Origin: Woeseia sp.
GTDB taxonomy: Bacteria > Pseudomonadota > Gammaproteobacteria > Steroidobacterales > Woeseiaceae
Length of the DNA: 38,201 bases
Assembly: GCA_018701055.1 (NCBI GenBank)
Contig: JABIUH010000437.1
Location: forward strand, 1 to 38,201
Direction of reading: 5' to 3'
Shown here in pieces: positions 25,571-34,033 of this stretch. Each line of letters opens with the position of its first letter. Within the stretch, counting starts at the first letter, position 1. Position numbers and translations under genes: made by a program. The notes under the pieces were generated by a model that saw only the letters and a list, made by a program, of their open reading frames with translations, ran no database searches and was not told the origin of the DNA.

Positions 25571-27526
25571 ATGAAATGGCCTGGAATATTTCTCTGCGTA
25601 CTCTCTCTTCTTGCCACGCGCGATGCACAAACCTCAATCATTGAGGATCTGGCTCGAAACGCCGAGATTCTGAGCGCCAAGATCTCCCCCCAAGGTGACT
25701 ATCTTGGTGTCCTGAGGATAGCGGACGACAAGCGATCACTTGTGATCTTCTCTTTTCCAGGAATGAAGTTCTCAAGCCAGTTGAGTTTTCCCGATCGCGA
25801 TGAGGTTGGCAATTTCTGGTGGGTCAATGATGAGCGGATCGTTGCATCCGTTATTCAGCAGTCAGCCTATCTCGAGGGCGGCAGATCAACCGGCGAGCTG
25901 TTTGGGATGAATGCGGATGGCAAGAAAAAACAGTATTTGTTCGGATACCGAGCTGGGATCAACAATAGATCGAGTCGTATAAGGGAAAAAATCGAGACGG
26001 AGTACGCCAGCGCTACCATTATGGATCGACTGCCAGCTCATCCCAACGAGATGTTGGTCGGCATACGTCAGTGGACCAGCGGTTTCAGTAGTCATGTCGA
26101 ATCTGACTGGTTGGATGTCTACTCTGGCAGACGATCAAATAAAGTCCTGGCCGCCACCCCAAACGCACAACTCGTCGCCGATAAAGACGGTGAGATCTGA
26201 TTTAGTTTTCACACCGATGATGATCAAAACTTCGTTATTCACAGCCGAGATCCCGAGGACGGCACCTGGGCAGAATTTTCGAATACCCCGTACGGTGATG
26301 CCCAGACGACCCCGATAACCTCGCTCGAAGATAATAGCGTGCTCGTGAGGCATTCACCTGATGGAGGACCCTATGGGGTCTATAGGATGAACCCCGAAAA
26401 TGGATCGTTTAAAGAAATTTTTCGCCATGAATATGTTGATGCCGGAGTAGAAGCGGATGACGAGGGCACTCCGTTCGGCATCTATACAACGCCTGGCAGA
26501 ATTGAATTCACCGCATTGGACGAGAATCATCCGTGGTCGAGAGCAGTACAGGCTTTACAAAGGGTATTCCCCGATGGATCAGTCCGAGTAACCAGTTCTA
26601 CAGAAGATAACCGGCTTATGGTGGTTCATCTCAGGCAGGACACCAAGACCCCTGAATACTTCCTGTTTGACACTCAGAAAAACAATCTGAACAGCCTTTT
26701 CGATTCAAGACCCTGGGTGGATGATTCTAAGTTAGCCTCGATGGAGCCCATTAAATTGACTGCGAGGGACGGACTCGAACTACACGGTTATTTGACCCTG
26801 CCCGTCGCCAGTAACGGCAAGAATGAACCACTGATTATCGTACCTCACGGTGGCCCGCACGGACCGCGCGACAGGTGGGGATATCAGTGGTTTGAAGGGT
26901 TCATACTGGCCGGCGGCTACGCGATGTTGCAGGTCAATTTTCGCGGTTCGGGTGGCTATGGACCTAAGTTTGAGCGTCTCGGTCACGGTGAGTGGGCGAA
27001 GAAAGTGCAGGACGATCTAACGGATTCCGTACGGTGGGCTGTTGATCAAGGAATTGCGGATCCCGATCGAATCTGTATTTTTGGTTGGAGCTATGGGGGC
27101 TTTGCCGCGGTGATGAGTATCGCCAAGGAACCCGACCTCTACAAATGTAGCGTGTCTGGCGCAGGGGTTTATGACCAAAATATCCAATACAACGAAGCCG
27201 ACTTCGCAACAAACACTCGATGGGGTAAGAGATACGTTGACAAGGTGATCGGGCCCAACGAGGAAGACAGGAGACTGGCATCACCCACTACGTATGTTGA
27301 AAGCATCAAGACTCCTCTGTTATTGATTCACGGTGAAGAAGATGCACGCGTGCCCATCGATCACGCTCGGGCACTCCAAAGGGCTATGGAAAACGCGGGA
27401 AAACCCAGGCCGCGATTGATTCAGCTCGAAAACGAAGAACACACGCCGCGAAATGAGAAAAACAAGGAAGAAATGTTTCGCGAAACGCTTGCGTTTTTCG
27501 ACAAGTATATAGGGACGAAACCTTAG
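25571..27526 (+). pseudogene. S9-family serine peptidase (acylaminoacyl/prolyl oligopeptidase type) with one in-frame TGA
   Basis: The frame encodes an exported S9 peptidase of about 651 codons. It has a signal peptide MKWPGIFLCVLSLLATRDAQ, a beta-propeller half, and a C-terminal alpha/beta-hydrolase half with GGPHGPRD, nucleophile GWSYGGFAAV, Asp in HGEEDARVPIDHA and His in ENEEHTPRN. Codon 210 (26198-26200) is TGA; the same frame then runs on without a shift to the natural end (DGEI-stop-FSFHTDDDQNF). CGA to TGA (Arg to stop) is the simplest cause, since relatives often have Arg there. All catalytic residues lie beyond the stop, so the gene is dead unless read through or restarted. A sequencing error is possible. 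Frames 25571-26200 and 26339-27526 (from an internal start) are the two pieces. Confidence 0.88.
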
Positions 27527-27528
27527 TT

Positions 27529-27545
27529 TTCCTCGAAGCGAGGAA
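27529..27545. terminator. Small hairpin between convergent genes, possible terminator
   Basis: TTCCTCG (27529-27535) and CGAGGAA (27539-27545) form a perfect 7-bp stem with a 3-nt loop, just after the S9 peptidase stop and before the end of the convergent TonB-receptor remnant. There is no T tract on either side, so intrinsic termination is doubtful. Confidence 0.3.
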
Positions 27546-27586
27546 TCGGTAAGCAGTTGATTTGCCGAGCGACTTCCATGGCCCAA

Positions 27587-28415
27587 TTAGAATTCGAATT
27601 TGAATCCAACCTGAATCTTATACACGGATGGCAGTGCGTAGAAGTTTTCGGGATTGATGCCGTCCCAGAAATCGTCAATGGAACCATAGACGTACTGGCC
27701 ATTAGTATTTAGGGAAACCGAATCAACTGCGGTGAAGCTGAACGGGAAAGAGACTTGTTCCACGCGGCCCCAGTCATCATTTAACAGGTTGCCGAGGTTC
27801 TCAATGTCGAGATACAAGTTGAGTCTCGATTGCCCGATGGCAGGTATGTCGAACAGGCTGATTTCCTGCTGGATGCGAATATTGACTCGAGAACGACTCG
27901 ACGTCGTATCGTGGTTTCGCGGTGTTATCTGACCGCGGAAACCCTCGAGTCCGGCCACAGCGACAAAACTATTGAAGCTCGCTTCCAGTGCAGAATCGTT
28001 GCTCAGGGAGCCCGGCGTGTTACTGAAGATTACGTTCGGGTCACCCATCGTCGGCACATACATCAGCTGGCTGTCAAACTGCGCGAATGCTCTATTGCCA
28101 CCGCATACGGACGAAGGAGGGAATATGCCCTCCCGCATCGTGTAACTGAAGGGCCTGCCGCTGCGATATTCGAAGAACATGCTCACCCGAGTCATGTTGT
28201 CACCGAACAAATCCTTGCTCCAGTCGAGCGTGCCATTGACACGGTTCTTGACCAGGAAGTCGGAATTACTGAGGGCCCGACCGTTGCGATCAAACGTGGC
28301 CGGGGTGCCGTAGTTCGCGCTGACAAAAGAAGCTTGTGCCGGGTTCACGTCCTTCGCATCCATGTAAGTGTAGTGCAAAGTCATGCCGAACAGACCTACG
28401 TTTGTATCCCACGCC
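27587..28415 (-). pseudogene. TonB-dependent receptor, C-terminal part only
   Basis: The reading frame gives about 275 residues of an outer-membrane beta-barrel. Alternating amphipathic strands such as MTRVSMFFEYRSGRPFSYTM, SRSRVNIRIQQEISLF and SRLNLYLDIENLGNLLNDDWG (the conserved NLGN segment near the end of TonB receptors) lead to a terminal strand YKIQVGFKFEF ending in Phe. Receptors of this oligogalacturonate/OmpA-carboxypeptidase-like type are near 900-1000 aa, so the plug domain, TonB box and most strands are gone. The frame joins the IS3 orfA fragment at about 28415, so truncation came with that insertion or a deletion from it. A GTG at 28429 opens the frame by chance. It may once have served with the neighbouring S9 peptidase in peptide uptake. 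Confidence 0.85.
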
Positions 28416-28553
28416 TTCTTCACTCGCACGCATCAACGCTTCGCGTTTGAACTCAGGGCTATATCGTTTATAGCGCTTCTTCTTCGTCATAAGACACCTC
28501 CACACGCATTATCGCGCACATTTAAAGGTGTCCACCAAACCGAGGCAAGACCA
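28416..28553 (-). mobile_element. IS3-family element, left end and start of orfA
   Basis: On the minus strand the segment begins with an IS3-type terminal sequence, TGGTCTTGCCTCGGTTTGG followed by TGGACACC (28553 inward). After a short leader comes ATG at 28490 for MTKKKRYKRYSPEFKREALM, the N-terminus of an IS3-family OrfA. After about 26 codons (RASEEG) it changes into TonB-receptor sequence, so the rest of orfA, orfB and the right end are missing. It is inert. A piece of a similar element lies at 37823-38060. Confidence 0.78.
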
Positions 28554-28792
28554 GAACACGCTTAGCGCCTTCATCAAGAGTACCGATCAACCATGCAATC
28601 GGCCTCGTATCCTGCATCAAAGCGGTTCCGATACCGCACACTACTGCACGCGTATCTTCGCGAGGCAGTCGCAGCTCGGGCGTCAGGTTAGTGTGATCAA
28701 AATGTTACGTGAGACAGCCAAAGAATTGCCTTTAAGGTCATGGCAAACACTACTAGTCTCAAGCATCAGATCTGCTACCTCTCGAACTACCG
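28554..28792. other. Gap between IS3 end and flavin reductase operon
   Basis: No supported gene. A plus-strand frame crosses most of it but looks like noise. On the minus strand about 28554-28695 is open and reads like protein (TPELRLPREDTRAVVCGIGT, then ALMQDTRPIAWLIGTL), possibly a scrap of a gene cut by the IS, but I do not recognise it. Promoter and LysR-binding sites for the operon at 28793 should lie here; I could not place them with confidence. Confidence 0.4.
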
Positions 28793-29743
28793 ATGAACGA
28801 GTCAACGAAAATAACAGGTAGAGAGTTTCGTCAAGCGCTGGGTACGTTTGCGACCGGTGTCACTGTCGTCACAACCACCGATTCCAACGGGCTTCCACGT
28901 GGCTTTACGGCCAACTCGTTTACGTCGGTCTCATTAGAGCCACCATTGATCTTGGTTTGTCTTGCCAGCGATGCGGCGACCTGCCCTGTCTTCACGGACA
29001 GCGGCTTTTTCAATGTGAACGTGCTGGCTGAGAATCAGCAAGATGTTGCCTCGATATTTGCCTCACCAGGAGATAAGCGTTTCGATAAAGTCACATGGTC
29101 CATTGGCGAAAACGGTCGACCGATTCTCGACGACACGATTTCGCGATTCGAATGCCAGACCAGTGAAGTCTATGAAGCGGGTGACCACGTTATTTTGCTG
29201 GGCAGAGTGACTGACTACAATTTCTCCAGCCGCAGTCCTTTGGTGTACTGCCGCGGCTCCTATGTCGAGTTCGGGCTTCTGCAACGCGCAATGGAAGCGG
29301 CCAGCAGCGGCAGACTTACGCGAATATCGGCCATTGTTGATTGTGGGGGCTCAATCCTGCTGGCCAAAGACGAAGCCTCCAAAACTTTGGCATTGCCCTC
29401 AGCGCCCCACGTTGGCGTGGCAGAGGAAGACGAATCGCTTATTGGCAAGCTTGCTGCGAGTGGAGTTGAAGTCGAGACGACCTTCGTTTGCTCCGTTTAC
29501 GAAGATACTGCAACCAAAACCAACAACATTGTTTATCGCGGCATCGCGACCAAAGTAGACAAAGCGGCAATTCACGACTACGACCTGGTTGCCCTGGACG
29601 ATATCCCCTGGGATCAATTGTGCGATGACCCACTACGCATGCTGCTTACCCGTTACATAGAAGAAACAGAGGTAGATGCTTTTGGCGTTTACGTAGGCGA
29701 CAACGTGCATGGTGAAGTCCATAAGTTGCGCGCCAGATCCTAA
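28793..29743 (+). CDS. Flavin reductase (HpaC-like) fused to a degenerate Nudix-like domain
   Basis: Residues 1-165 are an FMN-binding split-barrel flavin reductase: FRQALGTFATGVTVVTTTDS, GFTANSFTSVSLEPPLILVCLA, FNVNVLAENQQDVASIFA, ending near GRVTDYNF. It would supply FMNH2 or FADH2 to the luciferase-like monooxygenase encoded 34 bp downstream. Residues about 175-316 are extra: ISAIVDCGGSILLAKDE..LALPSAP then a later NNIVYRGIATKV strand. This resembles a Nudix fold but lacks the catalytic REx2EExGU box, with LIGKLAASGVEV in its place. The domain may bind a nucleotide or flavin, or dock the partner. TgnA, the reductase of trigonelline monooxygenase, is a functional parallel. Family call for the first domain is firm; for the second, tentative. 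Confidence 0.85.
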   Translation: MNESTKITGREFRQALGTFATGVTVVTTTDSNGLPRGFTANSFTSVSLEPPLILVCLASDAATCPVFTDSGFFNVNVLAENQQDVASIFASPGDKRFDKVTWSIGENGRPILDDTISRFECQTSEVYEAGDHVILLGRVTDYNFSSRSPLVYCRGSYVEFGLLQRAMEAASSGRLTRISAIVDCGGSILLAKDEASKTLALPSAPHVGVAEEDESLIGKLAASGVEVETTFVCSVYEDTATKTNNIVYRGIATKVDKAAIHDYDLVALDDIPWDQLCDDPLRMLLTRYIEETEVDAFGVYVGDNVHGEVHKLRARS

Positions 29744-29777
29744 TTTAACGAACACAGAACGACATGAAGGAACACGA

Positions 29778-30917
29778 ATGAGAATCGGCTATTTTTGCAA
29801 TATGACCAACTGGTCGCACAAGGCTTACGATGTGTTGATCGATGAAGTGCGTGAGATTGGCGTCCATTGTGACGAAACAGGATGGGACTCCATCTGGTTT
29901 ACTGAGCACCACTTGAACCATGAAGGAATGGACGCTTGCCCGAACCCGTTGTTGTTCGGCGCCGACATGGCCGCACGCACGAAGCAAATTCGAATCGGTC
30001 AGGCAGCGAACATCATTCCGTTCTGGAACCCACTCCGCGTTGCGGAAGACATCGCCGTGCTCGATCACATGTGCAAGGGGCGTCTTGAGGTCGGCATGGG
30101 CCGTGGCGTATACGGCCGCGAAGCAATCCACATGAACCCTAAAGCCGATCTCAATGACCAAGCGAAAAATTTTCGCTTGTTTAACGAGTCGCTGGAAATC
30201 ATGAAGAAAGCCTGGACTGAGGATTTATTTAGTCACGACGGGGAGTTCTACGCCTACCCAGCGAAGGACTTCGTGTGGAAGCACGACATGAGCCCCCCTG
30301 ACCCCAGCTTCATGGATATGGAAACCAACACTCTGACGAAAATCGGTGTCGTGCCAAAACCATATCAAAAACCTCACCCACCCCTTTGGCAGGTTGTTGA
30401 CGGACACCGATCAATCGATTGGGCGGGACGAAATGGTTTGAATTGCATCATGTGGATACCCACGGTCAAGGCGCTCAAAGAGCGTTTCGAGGTTTATCAA
30501 ACAGCGCGTTCTGAAACAGAAGGACGAGATGTTCCACTAGGTGAAGGGATTTCCTTGGTACGCGATATGTTTGTCGCTGATTCGATGGACGAAGCGCGCG
30601 AAAAAGCAGCGGAAGGAATCATGACCTACATACGTTGGATCGCGCATTGGCGCGGCTTGGGTAATCACATGAATCCGGGTGAAGAACTACCGGAAACACC
30701 GGGTAAGCTGGATCTGTTGGACTACGACTTCCTGCATCCACGCAATCTACTCTTCGGCACACCCGACTACGTTGCCGAAAAAATTGATGAGCTCAAAACC
30801 GAACTCAATTTGCAGCATTTACAGGTATGGTCGAACTTCCCCGGCATGAATCATGACGACGTGATGCAGAGTGTTCGATTATTCTCCGAAAAAGTCTTAC
30901 CTCAATTCGCCGACTAG
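29778..30917 (+). CDS. LLM-class flavin-dependent monooxygenase (bacterial luciferase-like)
   Basis: A 379-aa TIM-barrel oxygenase that uses reduced flavin from the reductase encoded just upstream. Typical LLM segments are GWDSIWFTEHHLNHEG, ADMAARTKQIRIGQAANIIPFWNPLRVAEDIAVLDHMCKGRLEVGMGRG, and a C-terminal LFGTPDYVAEKIDELKTE. ATG at 29778 has AAGGA six bases upstream; the frame opens at 29709 inside the reductase gene. Paired reductase plus LLM enzymes of this kind cleave N-heterocycles (TgnA/TgnB on trigonelline, PyrA/PyrE on pyridine) or act on sulfonates and Baeyer-Villiger substrates. With RidA, an aldehyde dehydrogenase, a hydrolase and a betaine carrier behind it, ring opening of an N-methylated pyridinium or pyrrolidine compound is my leading guess. 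Confidence 0.9.
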   Translation: MRIGYFCNMTNWSHKAYDVLIDEVREIGVHCDETGWDSIWFTEHHLNHEGMDACPNPLLFGADMAARTKQIRIGQAANIIPFWNPLRVAEDIAVLDHMCKGRLEVGMGRGVYGREAIHMNPKADLNDQAKNFRLFNESLEIMKKAWTEDLFSHDGEFYAYPAKDFVWKHDMSPPDPSFMDMETNTLTKIGVVPKPYQKPHPPLWQVVDGHRSIDWAGRNGLNCIMWIPTVKALKERFEVYQTARSETEGRDVPLGEGISLVRDMFVADSMDEAREKAAEGIMTYIRWIAHWRGLGNHMNPGEELPETPGKLDLLDYDFLHPRNLLFGTPDYVAEKIDELKTELNLQHLQVWSNFPGMNHDDVMQSVRLFSEKVLPQFAD

Positions 30918-30938
30918 AGGACGGATCGGAATGCATCG

Positions 30939-31715
30939 GTGACAACCGCTTATGATGTTTCGGGCACTGGCCCTACGGTCATCCTCGTGCATGGCCTTGG
31001 CCTGAATCGAAATATGTGGTGCTGGCAGCGCGAGGCCTTGGCGGCCGATCATCAAGTCATTCAATACGATCTACTCGGTCACGGCGAAAGCGCGAAGCCA
31101 ACGGGCCTTTATTCAATGGAGCGTATGGTCGAGCAGATCGCCGAGTTAATGGCTGCATTAAACATTCCGAAGGCCACATTGATCGGGTTCTCCCTTGGTG
31201 GTTTGATCGTTCGTGCTTTCGCGTTGGCACATGCTGATAAAACCCAAGCCCTGGTGATACTCAACTCCGCGCATGCAAGAACTCGTCCGCAGCGAAATGC
31301 GATTTTAGAGCGAGTAAAGCAAGCAGAGGAAGACGGCCCAGGCGCCACAATCGACGCCGCGTTGGTGCGATGGTTCAGCGAAGATTTTAGCAGACAAAAC
31401 CCACGCGTATTGGATCAGGTGCGAACCTGGGTAACGCAGAACGATGTGGACGCCTATCCTGCCGCGTATCGTTTATTAGCCAATGGCGATATTGGTCTGG
31501 AGAAAACGATTGCTGCCATTGAGTGCCCAACCTTAATAATGACCGGCGAGGAAGACTTCGGAAACTCGCCCGAAATGGCAGGTCAGATGGGGGCCATTAT
31601 GCCGAACGCTAAAGTTGCGATTTTGCCAGGTCTGCGGCACATGGCGCTGGCGGAGAACCCTGAGATGGTTAATTCAATACTCTTGGAATTCCTTGGGCAC
31701 CATTCGACCGTTTGA
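30939..31715 (+). CDS. Alpha/beta hydrolase (enol-lactonase/TgnD-like)
   Basis: A 258-aa serine hydrolase. It has the oxyanion motif VHGLGLNRNMW, a YDLLGHGES segment, nucleophile elbow IGFSLGG, acid in MTGEEDFGNSP and His in GLRHMALAENP, so the triad is complete. It looks most like beta-ketoadipate enol-lactone hydrolase (PcaD) and related C-C or lactone hydrolases. It begins with GTG at 30939; the ATG at 30931 runs into a stop at once. In the trigonelline route an enzyme of this fold (TgnD) splits the N-formyl-enamine dicarboxylate, so a hydrolytic step after ring opening is the likely role. Confidence 0.85.
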   Translation: MTTAYDVSGTGPTVILVHGLGLNRNMWCWQREALAADHQVIQYDLLGHGESAKPTGLYSMERMVEQIAELMAALNIPKATLIGFSLGGLIVRAFALAHADKTQALVILNSAHARTRPQRNAILERVKQAEEDGPGATIDAALVRWFSEDFSRQNPRVLDQVRTWVTQNDVDAYPAAYRLLANGDIGLEKTIAAIECPTLIMTGEEDFGNSPEMAGQMGAIMPNAKVAILPGLRHMALAENPEMVNSILLEFLGHHSTV

Positions 31716-31740
31716 TCACCGCGTAATTTAGGAACTAACT

Positions 31741-32127
31741 ATGGCGAGCAACAAAGAAATCATTGGTGAACCGCTGGTAATCGGCGGAAGGACACTCTCA
31801 CTTTCACGTGCCGTACGCGCTGGCGATATGATCTACCTAACTGGGCAGATACCGATGCAAGATGGCGCACCAATGACCGACGGCAGCATTGAGGATCAGA
31901 CTCGAAGCTGCATCGAGAATATTCGGGCAACGCTGCAGTTGACGGGTTGCGATCTCGACAATATCGTTAAGACGACCGTATGGCTGAAAGATCGCGCCGA
32001 CTTTCCTGGCTTCGACAAGACCTACGGTGAATATTTCAGCGATGCGCCACCCGCCAGAACCGGTCTGGTAGGTGAGTTTCTGGTCGACATCAAAGTCGAA
32101 ATTGAATGCATAGCGTACGCAGGCTAA
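31741..32127 (+). CDS. RidA/YjgF-family enamine/imine deaminase
   Basis: A 128-aa single-domain RidA protein, forming a trimer in the family. GDMIYLTGQIPMQDG, VVWL-like TTVWLKDRADFPGFDKTY and the C-terminal PPARTGLVGEFLVDIKVEIECIAY are visible. The Arg of PARTG matches the conserved active-site Arg that binds a substrate carboxylate, and the Glu near the end is kept. RidA enzymes hydrolyse unstable enamines and imines. Inside this operon it probably processes an enamine made by oxidative ring cleavage rather than the general 2-aminoacrylate. ATG at 31741 follows TAGGA. Confidence 0.92.
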   Translation: MASNKEIIGEPLVIGGRTLSLSRAVRAGDMIYLTGQIPMQDGAPMTDGSIEDQTRSCIENIRATLQLTGCDLDNIVKTTVWLKDRADFPGFDKTYGEYFSDAPPARTGLVGEFLVDIKVEIECIAYAG

Positions 32128-32146
32128 CAAAAGACGAGACAAGCAC

Positions 32147-33631
32147 ATGACGGCACTAAAAAATTATCAAATGTACATCGACGGTCAATGGGTCGATGCG
32201 GAAGATGGCGATTCGTTCACGAGCGTCAACCCGGCTACTGGCGAGGAATGGGCCCGCATACCCGCAGCAACGGCCGCAGACGTCGATCGGGCCGTTAACG
32301 CGGCGCATCGCGCGTTCACGTCCGGTCCTTGGTCAACAATGTTGCCGACCGAACGGGGCGCACTACTCCGCAACCTCGCTGAGTTAATGAAGAAACATTC
32401 CGAGATGCTGGGCAGAACTGAGACTGTTGACACGGGAAAATTGTTTACCGAAACGCGTTGGCAAGCCGCTTATCTCTCGAACTACTATCACTACTACGCG
32501 GGACTTGCCGACAAAGTACACGGCGCCACCTTGCCGATTGACAAGCCCAACATGTGGGCAATGACGGTACGTGAGCCGCTTGGGGTTGTTGCCGCAGTTG
32601 TCCCCTGGAACTCACAACTCTTTCTCGTTGCGGTCAAGATCGCCCCCGCGCTAGCAGCGGGTAACACGGTCGTATTAAAAGCTTCGGAACATGCTTCTGC
32701 TGCGATGCTTGAGTTCGGCAAAGTTTTCGAAGAAGCCGGTTTTCCTCCCGGAGTGATCAACATTGTTACCGGCACCGGCGACCCTTGTGGTGCTGCACTA
32801 ACATCGCATCCTCTGGTCGATCGCATTAGTTTTACGGGTGGCTTGAACGCCGCCCAGCAAATAATTCGCAATTCCGCGGAGAATTTCGCGGAAGTCTCGT
32901 TAGAGCTCGGCGGCAAATCACCCATGGTGATCTTTGACGACGTCGATATCGAAAATGCAGTGAACGGTATTTTGCTGAGCATCTTTAGCGCCACCGGTCA
33001 GAGTTGTGTTGCTGGCTCACGCCTGCTTATCCAGGACTCGATGTACGATCAACTCATTGAAAAGGTCGCCGCACGGGCAGCGCAAATTAGAATTGGCGAT
33101 CCGTTGGACGACAACAGTCAAATGGGCCCGCTCGCCACATTGGGACAACTCGAGCGTATCGAGGAAACGGTTGCCAATGCGATTGAGAATGGCGCCACAC
33201 TGGTTCACGGCGGCAAGGTGCCGGATCATACCGATAAGGGCTGGTATTACGAACCTACGATCGTTTCCTGTCCAAGCCAGAACCTCAGAATTGTCCGCGA
33301 AGAAATGTTTGGCCCCGTCGTGAGTGCATTAAAGTTTAGCGATGAAGAGGAAGCCGTGGCACTCGCAAATGACTCACGATTCGGACTCGCCGCTGGCGTG
33401 TTTACCCGGGATATCGGCCGTGCGTTGCGCGTTACGAAAGCGATTCGTGCTGGCATAGTATGGGTGAACACCTACCGGGTCGTTTCTCCTATGGCGCCAT
33501 TTGGCGGATTCAAAGACAGTGGTCATGGTCGCGAATCGGGTCTTGACGCGATTTACGATTACACGCGGGCCAAAACTGTTTGGCTCAATACATCACCGGA
33601 TCCGATCGACGATCCATTTCGAATGCAATAA
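32147..33631 (+). CDS. NAD(P)-dependent aldehyde dehydrogenase
   Basis: A complete 494-aa aldehyde dehydrogenase. It has coenzyme-binding VVPWNSQLFLVAVKIAPALAAGNTVVLKASE, VNIVTGTGDPCGAALTSH, catalytic Glu in LELGGKSPMVIF, catalytic Cys in SATGQSCVAGSR and the C-terminal EEMFGPVVSALKF and PFGGFKDSGHGRESG. It would oxidise a semialdehyde produced by ring opening or hydrolysis to the acid, like TgnC in trigonelline breakdown. It is distinct from the remnant at 1923-2163. That it could replace the missing activity of region 1 is possible but unsupported. It is separated from RidA by 19 bp and from the next gene by 12 bp. Confidence 0.94.
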   Translation: MTALKNYQMYIDGQWVDAEDGDSFTSVNPATGEEWARIPAATAADVDRAVNAAHRAFTSGPWSTMLPTERGALLRNLAELMKKHSEMLGRTETVDTGKLFTETRWQAAYLSNYYHYYAGLADKVHGATLPIDKPNMWAMTVREPLGVVAAVVPWNSQLFLVAVKIAPALAAGNTVVLKASEHASAAMLEFGKVFEEAGFPPGVINIVTGTGDPCGAALTSHPLVDRISFTGGLNAAQQIIRNSAENFAEVSLELGGKSPMVIFDDVDIENAVNGILLSIFSATGQSCVAGSRLLIQDSMYDQLIEKVAARAAQIRIGDPLDDNSQMGPLATLGQLERIEETVANAIENGATLVHGGKVPDHTDKGWYYEPTIVSCPSQNLRIVREEMFGPVVSALKFSDEEEAVALANDSRFGLAAGVFTRDIGRALRVTKAIRAGIVWVNTYRVVSPMAPFGGFKDSGHGRESGLDAIYDYTRAKTVWLNTSPDPIDDPFRMQ

Positions 33632-33643
33632 CAGAGTGAATCG

Positions 33644-34033
33644 ATGACAAGCAAAAAATTTGAAGACGGACTGAAAGTCCGCAAAGAAGTTCTCGGCGAG
33701 AAATACGTCGACGCTGCACTAAAGAACGTCGACGATTTCAATCGGCCCATGCAAGAACTCGTAACTGAGTATTGCTGGGGCAGCATCTGGACTCGAGAAG
33801 GACTACCACGCAAAACGCGGAGCTTACTCAACCTCGCGATGCTAACGGCACTCAACCGGCCACACGAAGTGCGCGCGCATGTATTGGGCGCCATTAACAA
33901 TGGTGTGACTCGAGACGAAATCATGGAGACCTTACTTCAGGCTGCCGTTTATTGTGGCGTGCCTGCGGGCATCGATAGCTTCAGAACAGCCAAGGCCGTA
34001 TTCGCTGAATTGGATGAACAGGAACAAATATGA
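33644..34033 (+). CDS. Carboxymuconolactone decarboxylase (PcaC-like) family protein
   Basis: A 129-aa all-helical protein: FEDGLKVRKEVLGEKYVDAAL, ELVTEYCWGSIWTREGLPRKTRSLLNLAMLTALNR, and ARAHVLGAINNGVTRDEIMETLLQAAVYCGVPAGIDSF. Helix pattern and length match gamma-carboxymuconolactone decarboxylase, and the AhpD-type CxxC is absent, so a decarboxylase or lyase role is more likely than peroxidase reduction. With the PcaD-like hydrolase it could process a lactone or keto acid intermediate. Its stop overlaps the next start by 4 nt (ATGA at 34030). Substrate unknown. Confidence 0.9.
   Translation: MTSKKFEDGLKVRKEVLGEKYVDAALKNVDDFNRPMQELVTEYCWGSIWTREGLPRKTRSLLNLAMLTALNRPHEVRAHVLGAINNGVTRDEIMETLLQAAVYCGVPAGIDSFRTAKAVFAELDEQEQI

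Noticed and set aside
26198..26200. Selenocysteine codon in the S9 peptidase
   Set aside because: S9 peptidases are not selenoproteins, the site is outside the catalytic domain, and I see no convincing SECIS-like hairpin just after it; Arg CGA to TGA is simpler.
27830..28450. 206-aa plus-strand frame opposite the TonB receptor remnant
   Set aside because: The minus strand gives recognisable beta-barrel strands and IS3 orfA sequence; the plus frame has no family features.
28528..28821. 97-aa plus-strand frame before the flavin reductase
   Set aside because: No recognisable motif, crosses the IS end and the real start of the next gene, and has no ribosome-binding site.
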